NCBI RefSeq assembly: GCF_938028775.1
Contig: NZ_CALIZG010000005.1
Span: 37,560-101,559 of the forward strand
Origin: Mogibacterium diversum_A
GTDB taxonomy: Bacteria > Bacillota > Clostridia > Peptostreptococcales > Anaerovoracaceae
Direction of reading: 5' to 3'
Length of the DNA stretch: 64,000 bases
Each line of letters begins with the position of its first letter. The stretch's first letter is position 1. This document shows positions 9,658 through 18,598 of the stretch, one piece after another. The translations under genes were made by a program, and so were the position numbers. Under the pieces are notes generated by a model. It was not told the origin of the DNA. It saw only the letters and a list, made by a program, of their open reading frames with translations, and did no database searches.

Positions 9658-10542
9658 TTATCTAGCTAGCTGTGGCTTTTTTATCAAAGGTGTAACTGCT
9701 GGGATGACGATGCTGGTAAGTATAAGAATTCCACCAATCATGCCAGTAGTTCCTAGTCTTTCATTCAGGAATGTGTATCCGAGTATCGCAGTGACGAGCG
9801 GATTAAATGCACAAAATAGTCCTGAGATAGATGCAGATAATTTGCTCTGTGCAACTGGCTGAAGCGTGAAGCCAAAGCAGGTGCATACTATTGCTAGAAA
9901 CATTATCACGCCCCATGCCTTAGGTGCGGTAGGGAAACTTGGTCCTTCGACAACCATAGCTAGTATATATGACGAAGCTCCTATAAATGCAACCTGGACT
10001 ATTCCGAGCATAAAAGGATCATCACGCTTTGAAAATCTGTCGGTAGCCACTACGGCGCATGTGTACGCTAGTGCGCTGAGTATGCACATGAATTCTCCGA
10101 AGGTAAGTCCTATATGACCATCCTTAAGTGTCAAGAATCCAACACCAGCTAGTGCGACTAGAGCGCTGATAATTGCGGAAGCTCTAGGGACTCTTCTAAC
10201 CAACAATGCATCCGCTAGCGGAACGAAAATAATCGCGGTATTCTCTAGGAATGATGTAGTCGAAGAATTTGTCATCTTGAGCCCAATCAATTCAGTGGTC
10301 ATCGTCAGTAGGAAGAAAAAACCAATGATTGAACCGTGGATGACAAGCTGCTTGTCAACTTTCTTGATATCCTTGCGGAATAGAAAGAGTAAGATAATAG
10401 CAGCAAGTGGGAAGCGGTAGCCGTTCAATGTGAGCGGCCCCATATATGATAAACCCGTTGTTGCGAATAGGAGCGAGGTTGCACGCAGTGAAATTACTGT
10501 AAACAGCAATATCATAGCGCGATTTCTTCTCTTCGTATCCAC
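9658..10542 (-). CDS. EamA/DMT-family membrane exporter
   Basis: A 294-residue, strongly hydrophobic protein with about ten predicted membrane segments arranged as two five-helix EamA repeats, as in drug/metabolite transporter (RhaT/YdcZ/PecM-like) permeases. The second repeat includes the typical conserved stretch FCAFNPLVTAILGYTFLNERLG, whose Glu is common in this family. It is transcribed away from the LysR-type regulator at 10714, an arrangement that usually means the regulator controls the exporter. The substrate is unknown; amino acids or small metabolites are common for this family. Confidence 0.88.
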   Translation of the reverse strand: MDTKRRNRAMILLFTVISLRATSLLFATTGLSYMGPLTLNGYRFPLAAIILLFLFRKDIKKVDKQLVIHGSIIGFFFLLTMTTELIGLKMTNSSTTSFLENTAIIFVPLADALLVRRVPRASAIISALVALAGVGFLTLKDGHIGLTFGEFMCILSALAYTCAVVATDRFSKRDDPFMLGIVQVAFIGASSYILAMVVEGPSFPTAPKAWGVIMFLAIVCTCFGFTLQPVAQSKLSASISGLFCAFNPLVTAILGYTFLNERLGTTGMIGGILILTSIVIPAVTPLIKKPQLAR

Positions 10543-10631
10543 CTCGGACCCCCACTTTCTTAATATAAACTGATGTAACTAAATTATAATAAAAAATCTA
10601 TTTTGATAATATCGCTAAATAATCAAATGTA

Positions 10632-10650
10632 TTATGATAAAATATCATAA
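10632..10650. promoter_or_regulatory. Candidate LysR-family operator between the divergent genes
   Basis: TTATGATA and TATCATAA form a perfect inverted repeat with a 3-base AAA spacer. The inner TGATAAAATATCA fits the T-N11-A rule of LysR-type binding sites. It lies 63 bases before the regulator gene and 90 bases before the exporter start, a suitable place to control both. Confidence 0.5.
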
Positions 10651-10713
10651 CATGATTAAATCTTTAAAGCAGTTCTGCCATAGGGTAGAAATGAGGATAT
10701 AAGAGGATATAAA

Positions 10714-11625
10714 ATGGAAGTTGAGAAAGTCAAGGCACTGCTTCGTGCAATTGATCTGGGGAACATGTCTTCAGCAGCTGCTGAGCTCGGATATACTCCT
10801 TCAGGAATTAGCCGTATGATGGCATCATTAGAGGAAGAGACTGGGGTCCGTCTTGTAAATAGAAATAGGAATGGCATTTCGCCTACAGAGGCATGCAATC
10901 AGCTTCTGCCCAGCTTCATATCTCTAGTTAACTCTGCCAATCACTTAGAACAAAATATCGCAGAAATTAGTGGAGTGATAACAGGCGAAGTTCGCGTGGC
11001 TACAGCCTACTCTACATACTACAAGTTCCTAACGGATTTGATTAAGGAGTTTTGCGTAGAGTATCCGGGCATCGCAGTTGACGTCACTGCAGGAAGGAGT
11101 TCAGCCCTAATGGCAGAGCTTGAACGCGATAAATTGGACTTTTGTCTTATAAGCTACCGTGAGGGTACCTGTGAATGGATGCATCTCATAGATGACCCGT
11201 TTTACATATGGGTGCCAAAGGACCATCCAGCAGTAGCTGATGGTGTTTATGATATCCACAGGATATATGATGATAGTTACATCGATTTATATCCTGGTCG
11301 AGAGAGTGACGGTTCTTTGATGTTCAAGTCATATGATATTAATCCCCCTATTAGGTATAAAACCTCAGATGCTTTCGCAGCATACTCAATGGTTGAAGCA
11401 GGATTGGGGGTGACTACTGTTAATGGAGTTTCAATAAATCAATGGCACGGAAATGTCACGGCGCTGCCAATCTCACCGAGCTATAATGTACCTATAGGTA
11501 TTGCAGTTCCTGAAACTGAGAGAATCTCACCGGCGGCTAAAAGATTTAGAGATTTTGCGCTTGTTTTTTTTGAAGAACATAAACGGCATATGATGGAAAT
11601 TATTAATGATAATGATAAAAAATAG
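10714..11625 (+). CDS. LysR-family transcriptional regulator
   Basis: A 303-residue LysR-type regulator. The N-terminal winged helix-turn-helix is clear at residues 5-60: GNMSSAAAELGYTPSGISRM followed by EEETGVRLVNRNRNGISPTEA. The remainder is the periplasmic-binding-protein-like effector domain starting at GEVRVATAYSTYYKFL. It is divergent from the EamA exporter, so it probably activates or represses that gene in response to the exported metabolite. The inducer is not identifiable. Confidence 0.92.
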   Translation: MEVEKVKALLRAIDLGNMSSAAAELGYTPSGISRMMASLEEETGVRLVNRNRNGISPTEACNQLLPSFISLVNSANHLEQNIAEISGVITGEVRVATAYSTYYKFLTDLIKEFCVEYPGIAVDVTAGRSSALMAELERDKLDFCLISYREGTCEWMHLIDDPFYIWVPKDHPAVADGVYDIHRIYDDSYIDLYPGRESDGSLMFKSYDINPPIRYKTSDAFAAYSMVEAGLGVTTVNGVSINQWHGNVTALPISPSYNVPIGIAVPETERISPAAKRFRDFALVFFEEHKRHMMEIINDNDKK

Positions 11626-11702
11626 TTTAAGTTATAAGTGTGCAATATAATATAGCTAAATGATATATGTGGCATAATGATAAAGGATATGGAGGTGCTA
11701 GG

Positions 11703-11885
11703 ATGAACAAGAAGCATAATAAAGCTGGAAATACAGTGGATGAGCATAATTTAAAACAGGCATTTAAGGCAGATAGACCGCGCAAAAACCGCAAGGAACG
11801 AATGGCGAGGATTATGGCTATATTGATGATTATACTTATGGTAGGGTTCTCATTCATAACTGCGGGCATATTTCTTTTAGATTAG
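11703..11885 (+). CDS. Small single-span membrane protein
   Basis: A 60-residue protein with a charged, Lys/Arg-rich N-terminal half (KADRPRKNRKERM) and one C-terminal membrane span (MAILMIILMVGFSFITAGIF). The start at 11703 is chosen because GGAGGT lies 6-11 bases upstream; a longer frame from 11667 has no ribosome-binding site. Basic cytoplasmic tail plus one span resembles small DUF4044-like proteins of Firmicutes, but I cannot assign a family or function. A terminator follows at 11941. Confidence 0.6.
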   Translation: MNKKHNKAGNTVDEHNLKQAFKADRPRKNRKERMARIMAILMIILMVGFSFITAGIFLLD

Positions 11886-11940
11886 AATATAATTAAATAG
11901 ATAAAAAATTGTGTAAAAATTGGTTGTGCTATATTCCATG

Positions 11941-11974
11941 ACAAGGCTTTGACAAGTCAAAGCCTTGTTTTTTT
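11941..11974 (+). terminator. Intrinsic terminator before the V-ATPase operon
   Basis: ACAAGGCTTTGAC (11941-11953) and GTCAAAGCCTTGT (11956-11968) form a perfect stem, followed by a run of Ts. It isolates the small membrane protein gene from the ATPase operon. Confidence 0.9.
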
Positions 11975-11987
11975 GCCCTTTGCTTGT

Positions 11988-12016
11988 TTGTAAAGAATTT
12001 TGATGAGTGATATAAT
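11988..12016 (+). promoter_or_regulatory. Probable sigma-A promoter of the V-ATPase operon
   Basis: TTGTAA (11988-11993) and a perfect TATAAT (12011-12016) are 17 bases apart, directly after the upstream terminator and about 70 bases before the first ATPase gene. Confidence 0.65.
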
Positions 12017-12087
12017 TCAGATTAAATCACGTCCTATATGATTTTAGGTCTTTTGGCTAATTTTACAGGACAGAAAGGATAACGCTT

Positions 12088-12414
12088 ATGTCGATAGCAG
12101 GTATTGAAAAAGTCAGGGAAGCTGAGGCGAAAGCAGCTCAGATTAAAAAATCATCTGAAGAAGCTGCAGCTCAGATTATAGCTGACGGTAAGAAGGAATC
12201 TAAGGTTCTACTAGAAGATGCTGAAAAAAAAGGTACCGAGACTTACAAGGCTGCAATTGCCTTCGCTGAAGCTAAGGCAGAGGAGTCATATCAAAAGAAG
12301 ATAGATTCAGAAGCCGTTTTATGCGAGCAACTTAAAGCCTCAGCTAGAGAGAATCTCATGCAAGCAGCTTCAGCAATCGTCGGAAAGGTAGTGGGTGCTT
12401 ATGGCAACGATTAA
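12088..12414 (+). CDS. V/A-type ATPase subunit H/G-like (peripheral stalk)
   Basis: A 108-residue, almost wholly helical, Ala/Glu/Lys-rich coiled-coil protein (KVREAEAKAAQIKKSSEEAAAQ). This composition and its place as first gene of the operon identify the peripheral stalk subunit named H, G or NtpF in bacterial V/A-ATPases; it pairs with subunit E to form the stator. The frame overlaps the start of the subunit I gene by 14 bases, implying translational coupling. Confidence 0.85.
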   Translation: MSIAGIEKVREAEAKAAQIKKSSEEAAAQIIADGKKESKVLLEDAEKKGTETYKAAIAFAEAKAEESYQKKIDSEAVLCEQLKASARENLMQAASAIVGKVVGAYGND

Positions 12415-14383
12415 AATGAAAAAGTTGTCCGTCATAGGTATGAACGATGAGAAGCAAGCGCTGATTAAAGAGCTCATGGATCTCGGGATTGTCGAAGTCG
12501 CAAATCCTGAAGGCAAGCTTCAAAGTGAAGAGTGGACGAACCTTGTTGTGAAGGATGGCGATGAAGCTACTTTGGCTGAATTCGACAAGAAGATCTCATA
12601 TGCTGACTCAGCACTATCTTTACTAGATAGATATGACGGCAGCAAGAAGCCGATGTTTCCAGCCCGCAGGGTTGTTACGGAGGCTGAGTATTGTGAGATT
12701 TTAGGAAAAGAGAAGGAGTTTGAGGAGGAAGTACATCGCTTAAATGAGTATGGCAGTGGTATTGCCGATGCTTACAGTAAAGCAAACTCGGCAGAGGTAC
12801 TCAAGCTGTCGCTTGAACCTTGGAGAGCATATAAACTTCCTATTGAGCTCACAGAGACAGAGTGTTTAAGTATTCGCATTGGACTGATGCCACTAAGTAC
12901 GGATGTTCAGGAAGTCGAGAACGAACTGGAAGCTGCAGGACTACCTTCAGTAGTGCAGTGTGTCAACAAGGACAAGGAACAGATGTATGTTAATGTGTGG
13001 TATTTTAGAGATGACGAAGATGCTGCACTCGAAATAATCAAACGCTATGGCTTTACCATTGCTCCAATTGCAGAGCTTGAAGGAACGGCAGAGGAGAATA
13101 TCTCTAGGGCTGAGCATGCGATTGCCGATGCTAATAGTGAGAGAGAGAGTCTTGAACTCAAGGTCAAAGAGATGGAGAAATCCAGAGCTGATGTTGAGTG
13201 TTACCACGATATCATGGTAATTGGGCGCGATAAAGCATTCGTTCGCAGTAGACTTCTCACAACTGATGAGACGTTCACCTTTGATGGATGGACACCAAAA
13301 TTCGCTTCTAGCAAGGTTGAAAAATTGCTGGAAAAATACACATGTTGGTACGAACTGACAGACCCCGATGAAGATGAGGATGTACCGGTGCGTCTACAGA
13401 ACAAAAAGTTCTTTGCACCAATCGAATTTATCACGGAGATGTATTCGTTACCTAATTGGAAAGAGATTGATCCGACATCAATTTTCGCGATTTTCTATAT
13501 CATATTCTTCGGAATTATGTTCGGAGATGTGGGATATGGAATCATATTATGCGTAATGTCGGTATATGCACTTAAGAAGAACAAACTGTATGAGGGAGGA
13601 CCATATAAGCTCCTGAAAGTATTATTCTACAGCGGAATCTCCAGTATATTCTGGGGCGTTATGTTTGGAAGTTTCTTCGGAGACCTCATCCCTGTAGTCG
13701 CAAAGACGTTCTTCGGTAAGACAATTGTCATCAATCCGTTATGGCTGGATCCAGCTAAATCACCGATGATATTCCTCGTGTTCTCATGCGGTCTCGGCGT
13801 TATACACCTGTTTGTCGGAATGGGGATTAAAGCGTACGAAGAGATAAGGGATGGAAAGTTCCTCGATGCATGTAAGGATGTATTTGCATGGTATCTAATC
13901 GTTGCAGGAATTATACTGATGTTGTTTGGAGCGAGAGTTTCTTCTGGAGCTCCTGGCATTGGTAAGATTATGGCAATAATAGGTCTGGTTGCAGCTATAG
14001 TCCTTCCGTTCATAACCAATAAAGGAATTACGAAGGGACTCGGCATCTGGGACATCTATAGTGGATTGACAGGAAATCTGTCCGATATACTCTCGTATTC
14101 GAGACTTCTCGGACTTGGTCTAGCTTCTACATCAATAGCTCAGGTATTTAACTTCCTGGCTTCGATGGGAGGTAAAAGTGTAGTCGGAGTGGTTATGTTC
14201 CTGGTAATAGGAATTCTAGGACACACACTAAACTTCGGAATCAATGCCCTGGGAGCATTTGTTCACTCCTGCAGACTTCAGTACGTAGAGTTCTTCGGTA
14301 GATTCTATGAAGGTGAAGGTAAAGCATTTGAACCGTTAAGCAGAGATACGAAGTATATTAATGTAATTAAGGAGGCAAAATAA
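12401..14383 (+). CDS. ntpI: V/A-type ATPase subunit I (a-subunit)
   Basis: The membrane stator/ion-channel subunit, about 660 residues. The N-terminal half is soluble with a coiled-coil (about residues 220-270), and the C-terminal half holds about seven to eight membrane helices. Typical family motifs are IFYIIFFGIMFGDVGYG, the GVMFGSFFGD loop, and DILSYSRLLGLGLASTSIA near the ion path with the conserved Arg. ATG 12401 is preferred; a GTG at 12395 is also in frame and would add two residues. The stop overlaps the start of subunit K (TAATG). Confidence 0.95.
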   Translation: MATIKMKKLSVIGMNDEKQALIKELMDLGIVEVANPEGKLQSEEWTNLVVKDGDEATLAEFDKKISYADSALSLLDRYDGSKKPMFPARRVVTEAEYCEILGKEKEFEEEVHRLNEYGSGIADAYSKANSAEVLKLSLEPWRAYKLPIELTETECLSIRIGLMPLSTDVQEVENELEAAGLPSVVQCVNKDKEQMYVNVWYFRDDEDAALEIIKRYGFTIAPIAELEGTAEENISRAEHAIADANSERESLELKVKEMEKSRADVECYHDIMVIGRDKAFVRSRLLTTDETFTFDGWTPKFASSKVEKLLEKYTCWYELTDPDEDEDVPVRLQNKKFFAPIEFITEMYSLPNWKEIDPTSIFAIFYIIFFGIMFGDVGYGIILCVMSVYALKKNKLYEGGPYKLLKVLFYSGISSIFWGVMFGSFFGDLIPVVAKTFFGKTIVINPLWLDPAKSPMIFLVFSCGLGVIHLFVGMGIKAYEEIRDGKFLDACKDVFAWYLIVAGIILMLFGARVSSGAPGIGKIMAIIGLVAAIVLPFITNKGITKGLGIWDIYSGLTGNLSDILSYSRLLGLGLASTSIAQVFNFLASMGGKSVVGVVMFLVIGILGHTLNFGINALGAFVHSCRLQYVEFFGRFYEGEGKAFEPLSRDTKYINVIKEAK

Positions 14384-14856
14384 TGAGTTTAGGTCTAACT
14401 TTAGCTGTACTAGGTGCAGCAATTGCGACAATCGCAGGCGTAGGTAGTGCTATTGGTGTTGGTATTGCCGGTGAGGCAGCTGACGGTGTAATGTCTGGTG
14501 ACAAGGTGAGCTTCGGTTCAACTCTTGTACTTCAGGCTCTTCCTGGAACACAGGGTATTTACGGAATGGTTATCGCTATCCTGATTCTTACTAAGATTGG
14601 AATTCTAGGTGGCAACCTTGTAAATGTTTCTACAACACAGGGACTTGCATTCCTGTTTGCAGGAGTTCCAATCGGAGTTGTAGGTATCGTTTCTGGATAT
14701 ACACAGGGTAGAGCAGCAGCTGCTGGTATGCAGCTCATCTCCAAGAAGGACGGAGCTCTAGGTAACGCTATCATCTATGCTGTAATGGTAGAGACATACG
14801 CTATCCTAGCATTCATCATCTCGTTCCTTATGTACAACGGCGTTCAGATTGGATAA
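14383..14856 (+). CDS. ntpK: V/A-type ATPase subunit K (proteolipid ring)
   Basis: The 157-residue rotor proteolipid: a duplicated two-helix hairpin, giving four membrane segments. The ion-binding Glu is Glu137 (VMVETYAILAFI). Thr56 and Gln57 (LPGTQG) and Gln108 (YTQGRAAAAG) match the Thr, Gln and Gln residues that coordinate sodium in Enterococcus hirae NtpK, so a sodium-coupled ring is likely (inference from family knowledge). Only the second hairpin carries a carboxylate, as usual for 16-kDa proteolipids. Confidence 0.95.
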   Translation: MSLGLTLAVLGAAIATIAGVGSAIGVGIAGEAADGVMSGDKVSFGSTLVLQALPGTQGIYGMVIAILILTKIGILGGNLVNVSTTQGLAFLFAGVPIGVVGIVSGYTQGRAAAAGMQLISKKDGALGNAIIYAVMVETYAILAFIISFLMYNGVQIG

Positions 14857-14902
14857 TCGCACACAAATCGTTGTAACTAATTTATAGAAAGGGACGGTAA
14901 GA

Positions 14903-15472
14903 ATGAGTATAGAGTCTATAACTGAGCGAATCCTAAGGGAGGCTCAGGCTTATTCCGACAGTCAGAGAAGCGAGGCAGAAGCAGTCAAAGCCGAAATACT
15001 CAAAGAGGCAGAGGTAGAGGCAGATGAGCTCCTACGAGGCTACGAGGAAAAGGCTAAGAATGATGCCGAAGTCCTAGTTAGCAGAAGACAGTCGGTTGCG
15101 GACCTCGATGCGCGCAAGATGAAACTCGCTGCTAAGCAGGCTGTTATTGATGAGTGCTACAAAGAAACAGTTGATATGATTCTTAACCTAGAAACCGGAG
15201 AGTATGTTAAGTTTATCTGTAGACAGCTCGGTGCATATCAGCAAGAAGGTGGAGAGGTTCTGCTTAATAAAACAGATAGAGACAGAATAGGTGCTGAACT
15301 TGTAAATCTATTCAAAGGTACAGCGCTTACACTAAGTGATGAAACCGTTGATATTGAAGGTGGATGTATACTTAGAAGAGGTAATATCTCATACAATGCT
15401 TCGTTGGAGAAGCTGTTATCAAATGCAAGAGAAGAGTTGACCGCAGAGGTTGCTGGAATTCTGTTCAAGTAA
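14903..15472 (+). CDS. ntpE: V/A-type ATPase subunit E (peripheral stalk)
   Basis: A 189-residue subunit E. The N-terminal half is a long coiled-coil rich in Glu, Ala and Lys (about residues 1-90) and the C-terminal half a small globular domain that contacts the catalytic head, including VDIEGGCILRRGNISYNASLE, a common signature of this family. It has a good ribosome-binding site (AAAGGGA). It is placed between K and C as in other bacterial V/A operons. Confidence 0.92.
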   Translation: MSIESITERILREAQAYSDSQRSEAEAVKAEILKEAEVEADELLRGYEEKAKNDAEVLVSRRQSVADLDARKMKLAAKQAVIDECYKETVDMILNLETGEYVKFICRQLGAYQQEGGEVLLNKTDRDRIGAELVNLFKGTALTLSDETVDIEGGCILRRGNISYNASLEKLLSNAREELTAEVAGILFK

Positions 15473-15499
15473 CCGCTTTAACCAGAAAGGAGGCATATT

Positions 15500-16495
15500 T
15501 TGGGAACTGATTTCGTATATGCGAGCTCATATGTGAGAAGCCAAGAAGGCAAGTTGCTCTCAAGTGAGCAGTTACGCAATATGACAGAGTCTAAAAATAT
15601 CGACGATATATGCAAAGTTCTGCAAGATGCTGGTTATGGTTCTGAAGGCAACGCTTTAACTGCGGCAAATTATCAAGAAGTGCTTAAGGACGCCGAAGCT
15701 TCGTTCTTCGCTGAGGTGAAAGAACTTAGCAAGGACAGTAAGGCACTCAATATTTTCTGCTATCCTGCTGACTACCATAATTTAAAGGTACTAATTAAAG
15801 CAGAGTCACTAGATGTTGATAGAGACGAGCTGCTTATGGAAAGTGGGACTATCAGTGCAAGCGAGATGGCTAAGAGCGTCAAGGAGCGTTCTACTATGAA
15901 CCTCACAGAGAATATGGCAAGTGCACTCGCTGAAGCGGTAGATGTTCATGCTCGTACTAATGATCCGCAGATGATTGATTTTGTCTGTGACAAGTACTGC
16001 TTTGCAGATATTATCGAAGCAGCAGAAGCATCAAAGAACAGCTTTGTTAAAGGCTATGTATCGCTTTGGATTGACACTGTTAACCTCAAGACATTTGCGA
16101 GAGTTAAAAAGATGGGACAGCCATGGAATTACTTTGAAAATGTATTTATTCCGGGCGGAACTGTAGATTTACAGGTGTTCCTAGGTAGTTATGAGGATGA
16201 CTTCAAGCAGGCCACAGAAAAATTCCAGGCTTGCAACATCGCAAAAGCAGTGAGCGAAGGAGGAGAACAGATTGACAATAGCGGTGATTTTACACTGCTT
16301 GAGAAGATTTGTGATAACCTTCTCGTGGAATACAGCAGAGAAGCTAAAACCGTGACATTTGGTCTTGAACCATTGGTTTCGTATCTAGTGGCTAGGCAGA
16401 ATGAGGTGAAGGCTATCCGCATCGTGCTTGCTGGCAAGCTTGCTAAGATGAGCCCAGAATTAATTAGAGAAAGACTGAGGGAGACTTATGAGTAA
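15500..16495 (+). CDS. ntpC: V/A-type ATPase subunit C (central stalk connector)
   Basis: A 331-residue V/A subunit C (equivalent to eukaryotic d), the funnel that joins the central stalk to the proteolipid ring. It opens with FVYASSYVRSQEGKLLSSEQ and ends with ARQNEVKAIRIVLAGKLAKM, both typical. The start is a TTG at 15500, supported by AAGGAGG seven to eight bases upstream; no ATG fits better. The end overlaps the F subunit start by 8 bases. Confidence 0.92.
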   Translation: MGTDFVYASSYVRSQEGKLLSSEQLRNMTESKNIDDICKVLQDAGYGSEGNALTAANYQEVLKDAEASFFAEVKELSKDSKALNIFCYPADYHNLKVLIKAESLDVDRDELLMESGTISASEMAKSVKERSTMNLTENMASALAEAVDVHARTNDPQMIDFVCDKYCFADIIEAAEASKNSFVKGYVSLWIDTVNLKTFARVKKMGQPWNYFENVFIPGGTVDLQVFLGSYEDDFKQATEKFQACNIAKAVSEGGEQIDNSGDFTLLEKICDNLLVEYSREAKTVTFGLEPLVSYLVARQNEVKAIRIVLAGKLAKMSPELIRERLRETYE

Positions 16496-16808
16496 GATTG
16501 GTATTATTGGTGATGCCGATAGTGTGCTAGGCTTCAAAGTCTTTGGGCTAGATGCATTCGCGTGCAGAAGCAAGGAAGAAGCCGCAGATAAATTGCATAG
16601 TATCGTAAAGGATGATTATGGAATCATCTATATCACTGAAAAGTATTACAAAGAAATAGGTAATGAAATCGCAAAATATGAAACCCTTCGTATTCCAGCA
16701 ATAGTTCCAATTCCTGGAAGCGATGGGGGCTATGGCGCAGGCCTTAACAACGTCAAGAGGGCTGTTGAGAAGGCTGTTGGTGCTGACATACTATTTGGCG
16801 ATAAATAA
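16488..16808 (+). CDS. ntpG: V/A-type ATPase subunit F (central stalk)
   Basis: A 106-residue subunit F with the Rossmann-like opening KIGIIGDADSVLGFKVFGLD and the conserved YGIIYITEKYY and IPAIVPIPGS segments. It sits on the D subunit in the rotor shaft and modulates ATPase activity. It overlaps subunit C by 8 bases and subunit A follows at once. The Enterococcus name is NtpG. Confidence 0.93.
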   Translation: MSKIGIIGDADSVLGFKVFGLDAFACRSKEEAADKLHSIVKDDYGIIYITEKYYKEIGNEIAKYETLRIPAIVPIPGSDGGYGAGLNNVKRAVEKAVGADILFGDK

Positions 16809-16819
16809 TGGAGGTAATC

Positions 16820-18598
16820 ATGGAACAAGGTAAAATCGTTAAGATATCCGGACCTCTAGTAGTTGCTTCGGGCATGAGCGACGCAGATATGTATGACGTA
16901 GTTAAGGTCGGAAATCAGGGCCTTACTGGAGAAATCATCGAGATGCGCGGTGGAAATGCTTCGATTCAGGTATACGAGGAAACCGCTGGTCTACAGCCAG
17001 GTGAGCCAGTTTACTCTACTGGGGCTCCACTATCTGTAGAACTCGGACCGGGACTTATTGAGACCATTTACGATGGAATTCAGAGACCGCTGTCTGTGCT
17101 TCTCGAGAAGACAGGCACCAATATCGCTAGAGGTGTATCGGAGCCAGCGCTTGACCGCGACAAGAAATGGGATTTCGTTGCAGTTGCAAAGGTTGGAGAC
17201 GAAGTTTCGGCAGGAGAAGTTCTGGGTACGGTTGAGGAGACAATCGCCGTAACACAGAGGATTATGGTTCCTTACAAGGTTAGCGGTAAGGTTAAGAGCA
17301 TCGAAAGTGGTAGCTTTACAGTTGATGAGACTGTAGCAGTTATCGAGGATGCTTCTGGAAAAGATATCGAAGTTAAGATGATGCAGAGATGGCCAGTAAG
17401 AGTTGAGCGTCCTTACAAGGAAAAGCTTTCACCTGAAGAGCCACTGATCACAGGACAGAGAGTAATCGATACAATGTTCCCAATCGCTAAGGGTGGTGTA
17501 GCTGCTGTTCCGGGACCTTTCGGTTCAGGAAAGACTGTAGTACAGCACCAGCTAGCTAAGTGGGCAGATGCTGATATCGTAGTTTATATCGGATGCGGAG
17601 AGCGTGGAAACGAGATGACAGACGTACTCAATGAGTTCCCTGAACTCGTTGACCCTAAGACAGGTGAATCTCTAATGAGAAGGACTGTGCTAATCGCTAA
17701 CACTTCCGATATGCCGGTAGCTGCGAGAGAAGCATCCGTATATACCGGAATTACAATTGCAGAGTACTTTAGAGATATGGGCTACTCAGTAGCTCTCATG
17801 GCTGACTCAACATCTAGATGGGCTGAGGCTCTTCGTGAGATGTCTGGTCGTCTTGAAGAAATGCCTGGTGAAGAAGGTTATCCGGCTTACCTAGCATCCA
17901 GACTTGCACAGTTCTACGAGAGAGCTGGTAAGGTTGTATGCCTTGGTAGTGAGGGAAGAGTTGGAGCTCTATCCGCTATCGGAGCTGTATCACCTCCAGG
18001 AGGAGATATTTCAGAGCCAGTATCACAGGCTACACTCCGTATCGTAAAGGTGTTCTGGGGACTGGACGCTAATCTAGCGCATGCTAGACATTTCCCTGCA
18101 ATTAACTGGTTAAACAGCTATTCGCTATATGCAGATAGACTTAACGTATGGTTTGCAGAGAACGTTAACAAGGAATTTCCAAATCATAGAGCAAGAGCTC
18201 TCAAGCTACTTCAGGAAGAGGATGAGCTGAACGAAATCGTACAGCTAGTCGGAGTGGATGGTCTATCTAAGGAAGACCAACTCAAGCTTGAAGTCTGCAA
18301 GATGATTCGTGAGGACTACTTGCACCAGAATGCATTCCACGAAGTTGATACATTTACATCTACGAACAAGCAGTTTAAGCTTCTAGATTTAATCCTTCGT
18401 TACTATGACGAAGGCCTGAGAGGTCTTCACGAGCATGCCGACTTTAAGGCAATCACTTCACTGCCTCTAAGAGAGGATATCGGAAGATTTAAGTACCTTG
18501 AAGAGGATGTGGTAGATGGAGAGTATACTGCACTTGTTGGCAAGCTAGAGGCTTCTATAGAAGAGCTTATTAAGAAGGCAGGTGAACTGAATGATTAG
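16820..18598 (+). CDS. ntpA: V/A-type ATPase catalytic subunit A
   Basis: The catalytic subunit, about 592 residues. Walker A is GPFGSGKT near residue 235, preceded by the A-subunit-specific bulge domain, and downstream are GERGNEMTDVLNEFPEL and LMADSTSRWAEALREMSGR. An ATG at 16808 is in frame, but it overlaps the GGAGGT (16810-16815) that serves ATG 16820, so the latter is preferred and gives the usual N-terminus MEQGKIVKISGPLV. It overlaps subunit B by 8 bases. Confidence 0.98.
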   Translation: MEQGKIVKISGPLVVASGMSDADMYDVVKVGNQGLTGEIIEMRGGNASIQVYEETAGLQPGEPVYSTGAPLSVELGPGLIETIYDGIQRPLSVLLEKTGTNIARGVSEPALDRDKKWDFVAVAKVGDEVSAGEVLGTVEETIAVTQRIMVPYKVSGKVKSIESGSFTVDETVAVIEDASGKDIEVKMMQRWPVRVERPYKEKLSPEEPLITGQRVIDTMFPIAKGGVAAVPGPFGSGKTVVQHQLAKWADADIVVYIGCGERGNEMTDVLNEFPELVDPKTGESLMRRTVLIANTSDMPVAAREASVYTGITIAEYFRDMGYSVALMADSTSRWAEALREMSGRLEEMPGEEGYPAYLASRLAQFYERAGKVVCLGSEGRVGALSAIGAVSPPGGDISEPVSQATLRIVKVFWGLDANLAHARHFPAINWLNSYSLYADRLNVWFAENVNKEFPNHRARALKLLQEEDELNEIVQLVGVDGLSKEDQLKLEVCKMIREDYLHQNAFHEVDTFTSTNKQFKLLDLILRYYDEGLRGLHEHADFKAITSLPLREDIGRFKYLEEDVVDGEYTALVGKLEASIEELIKKAGELND

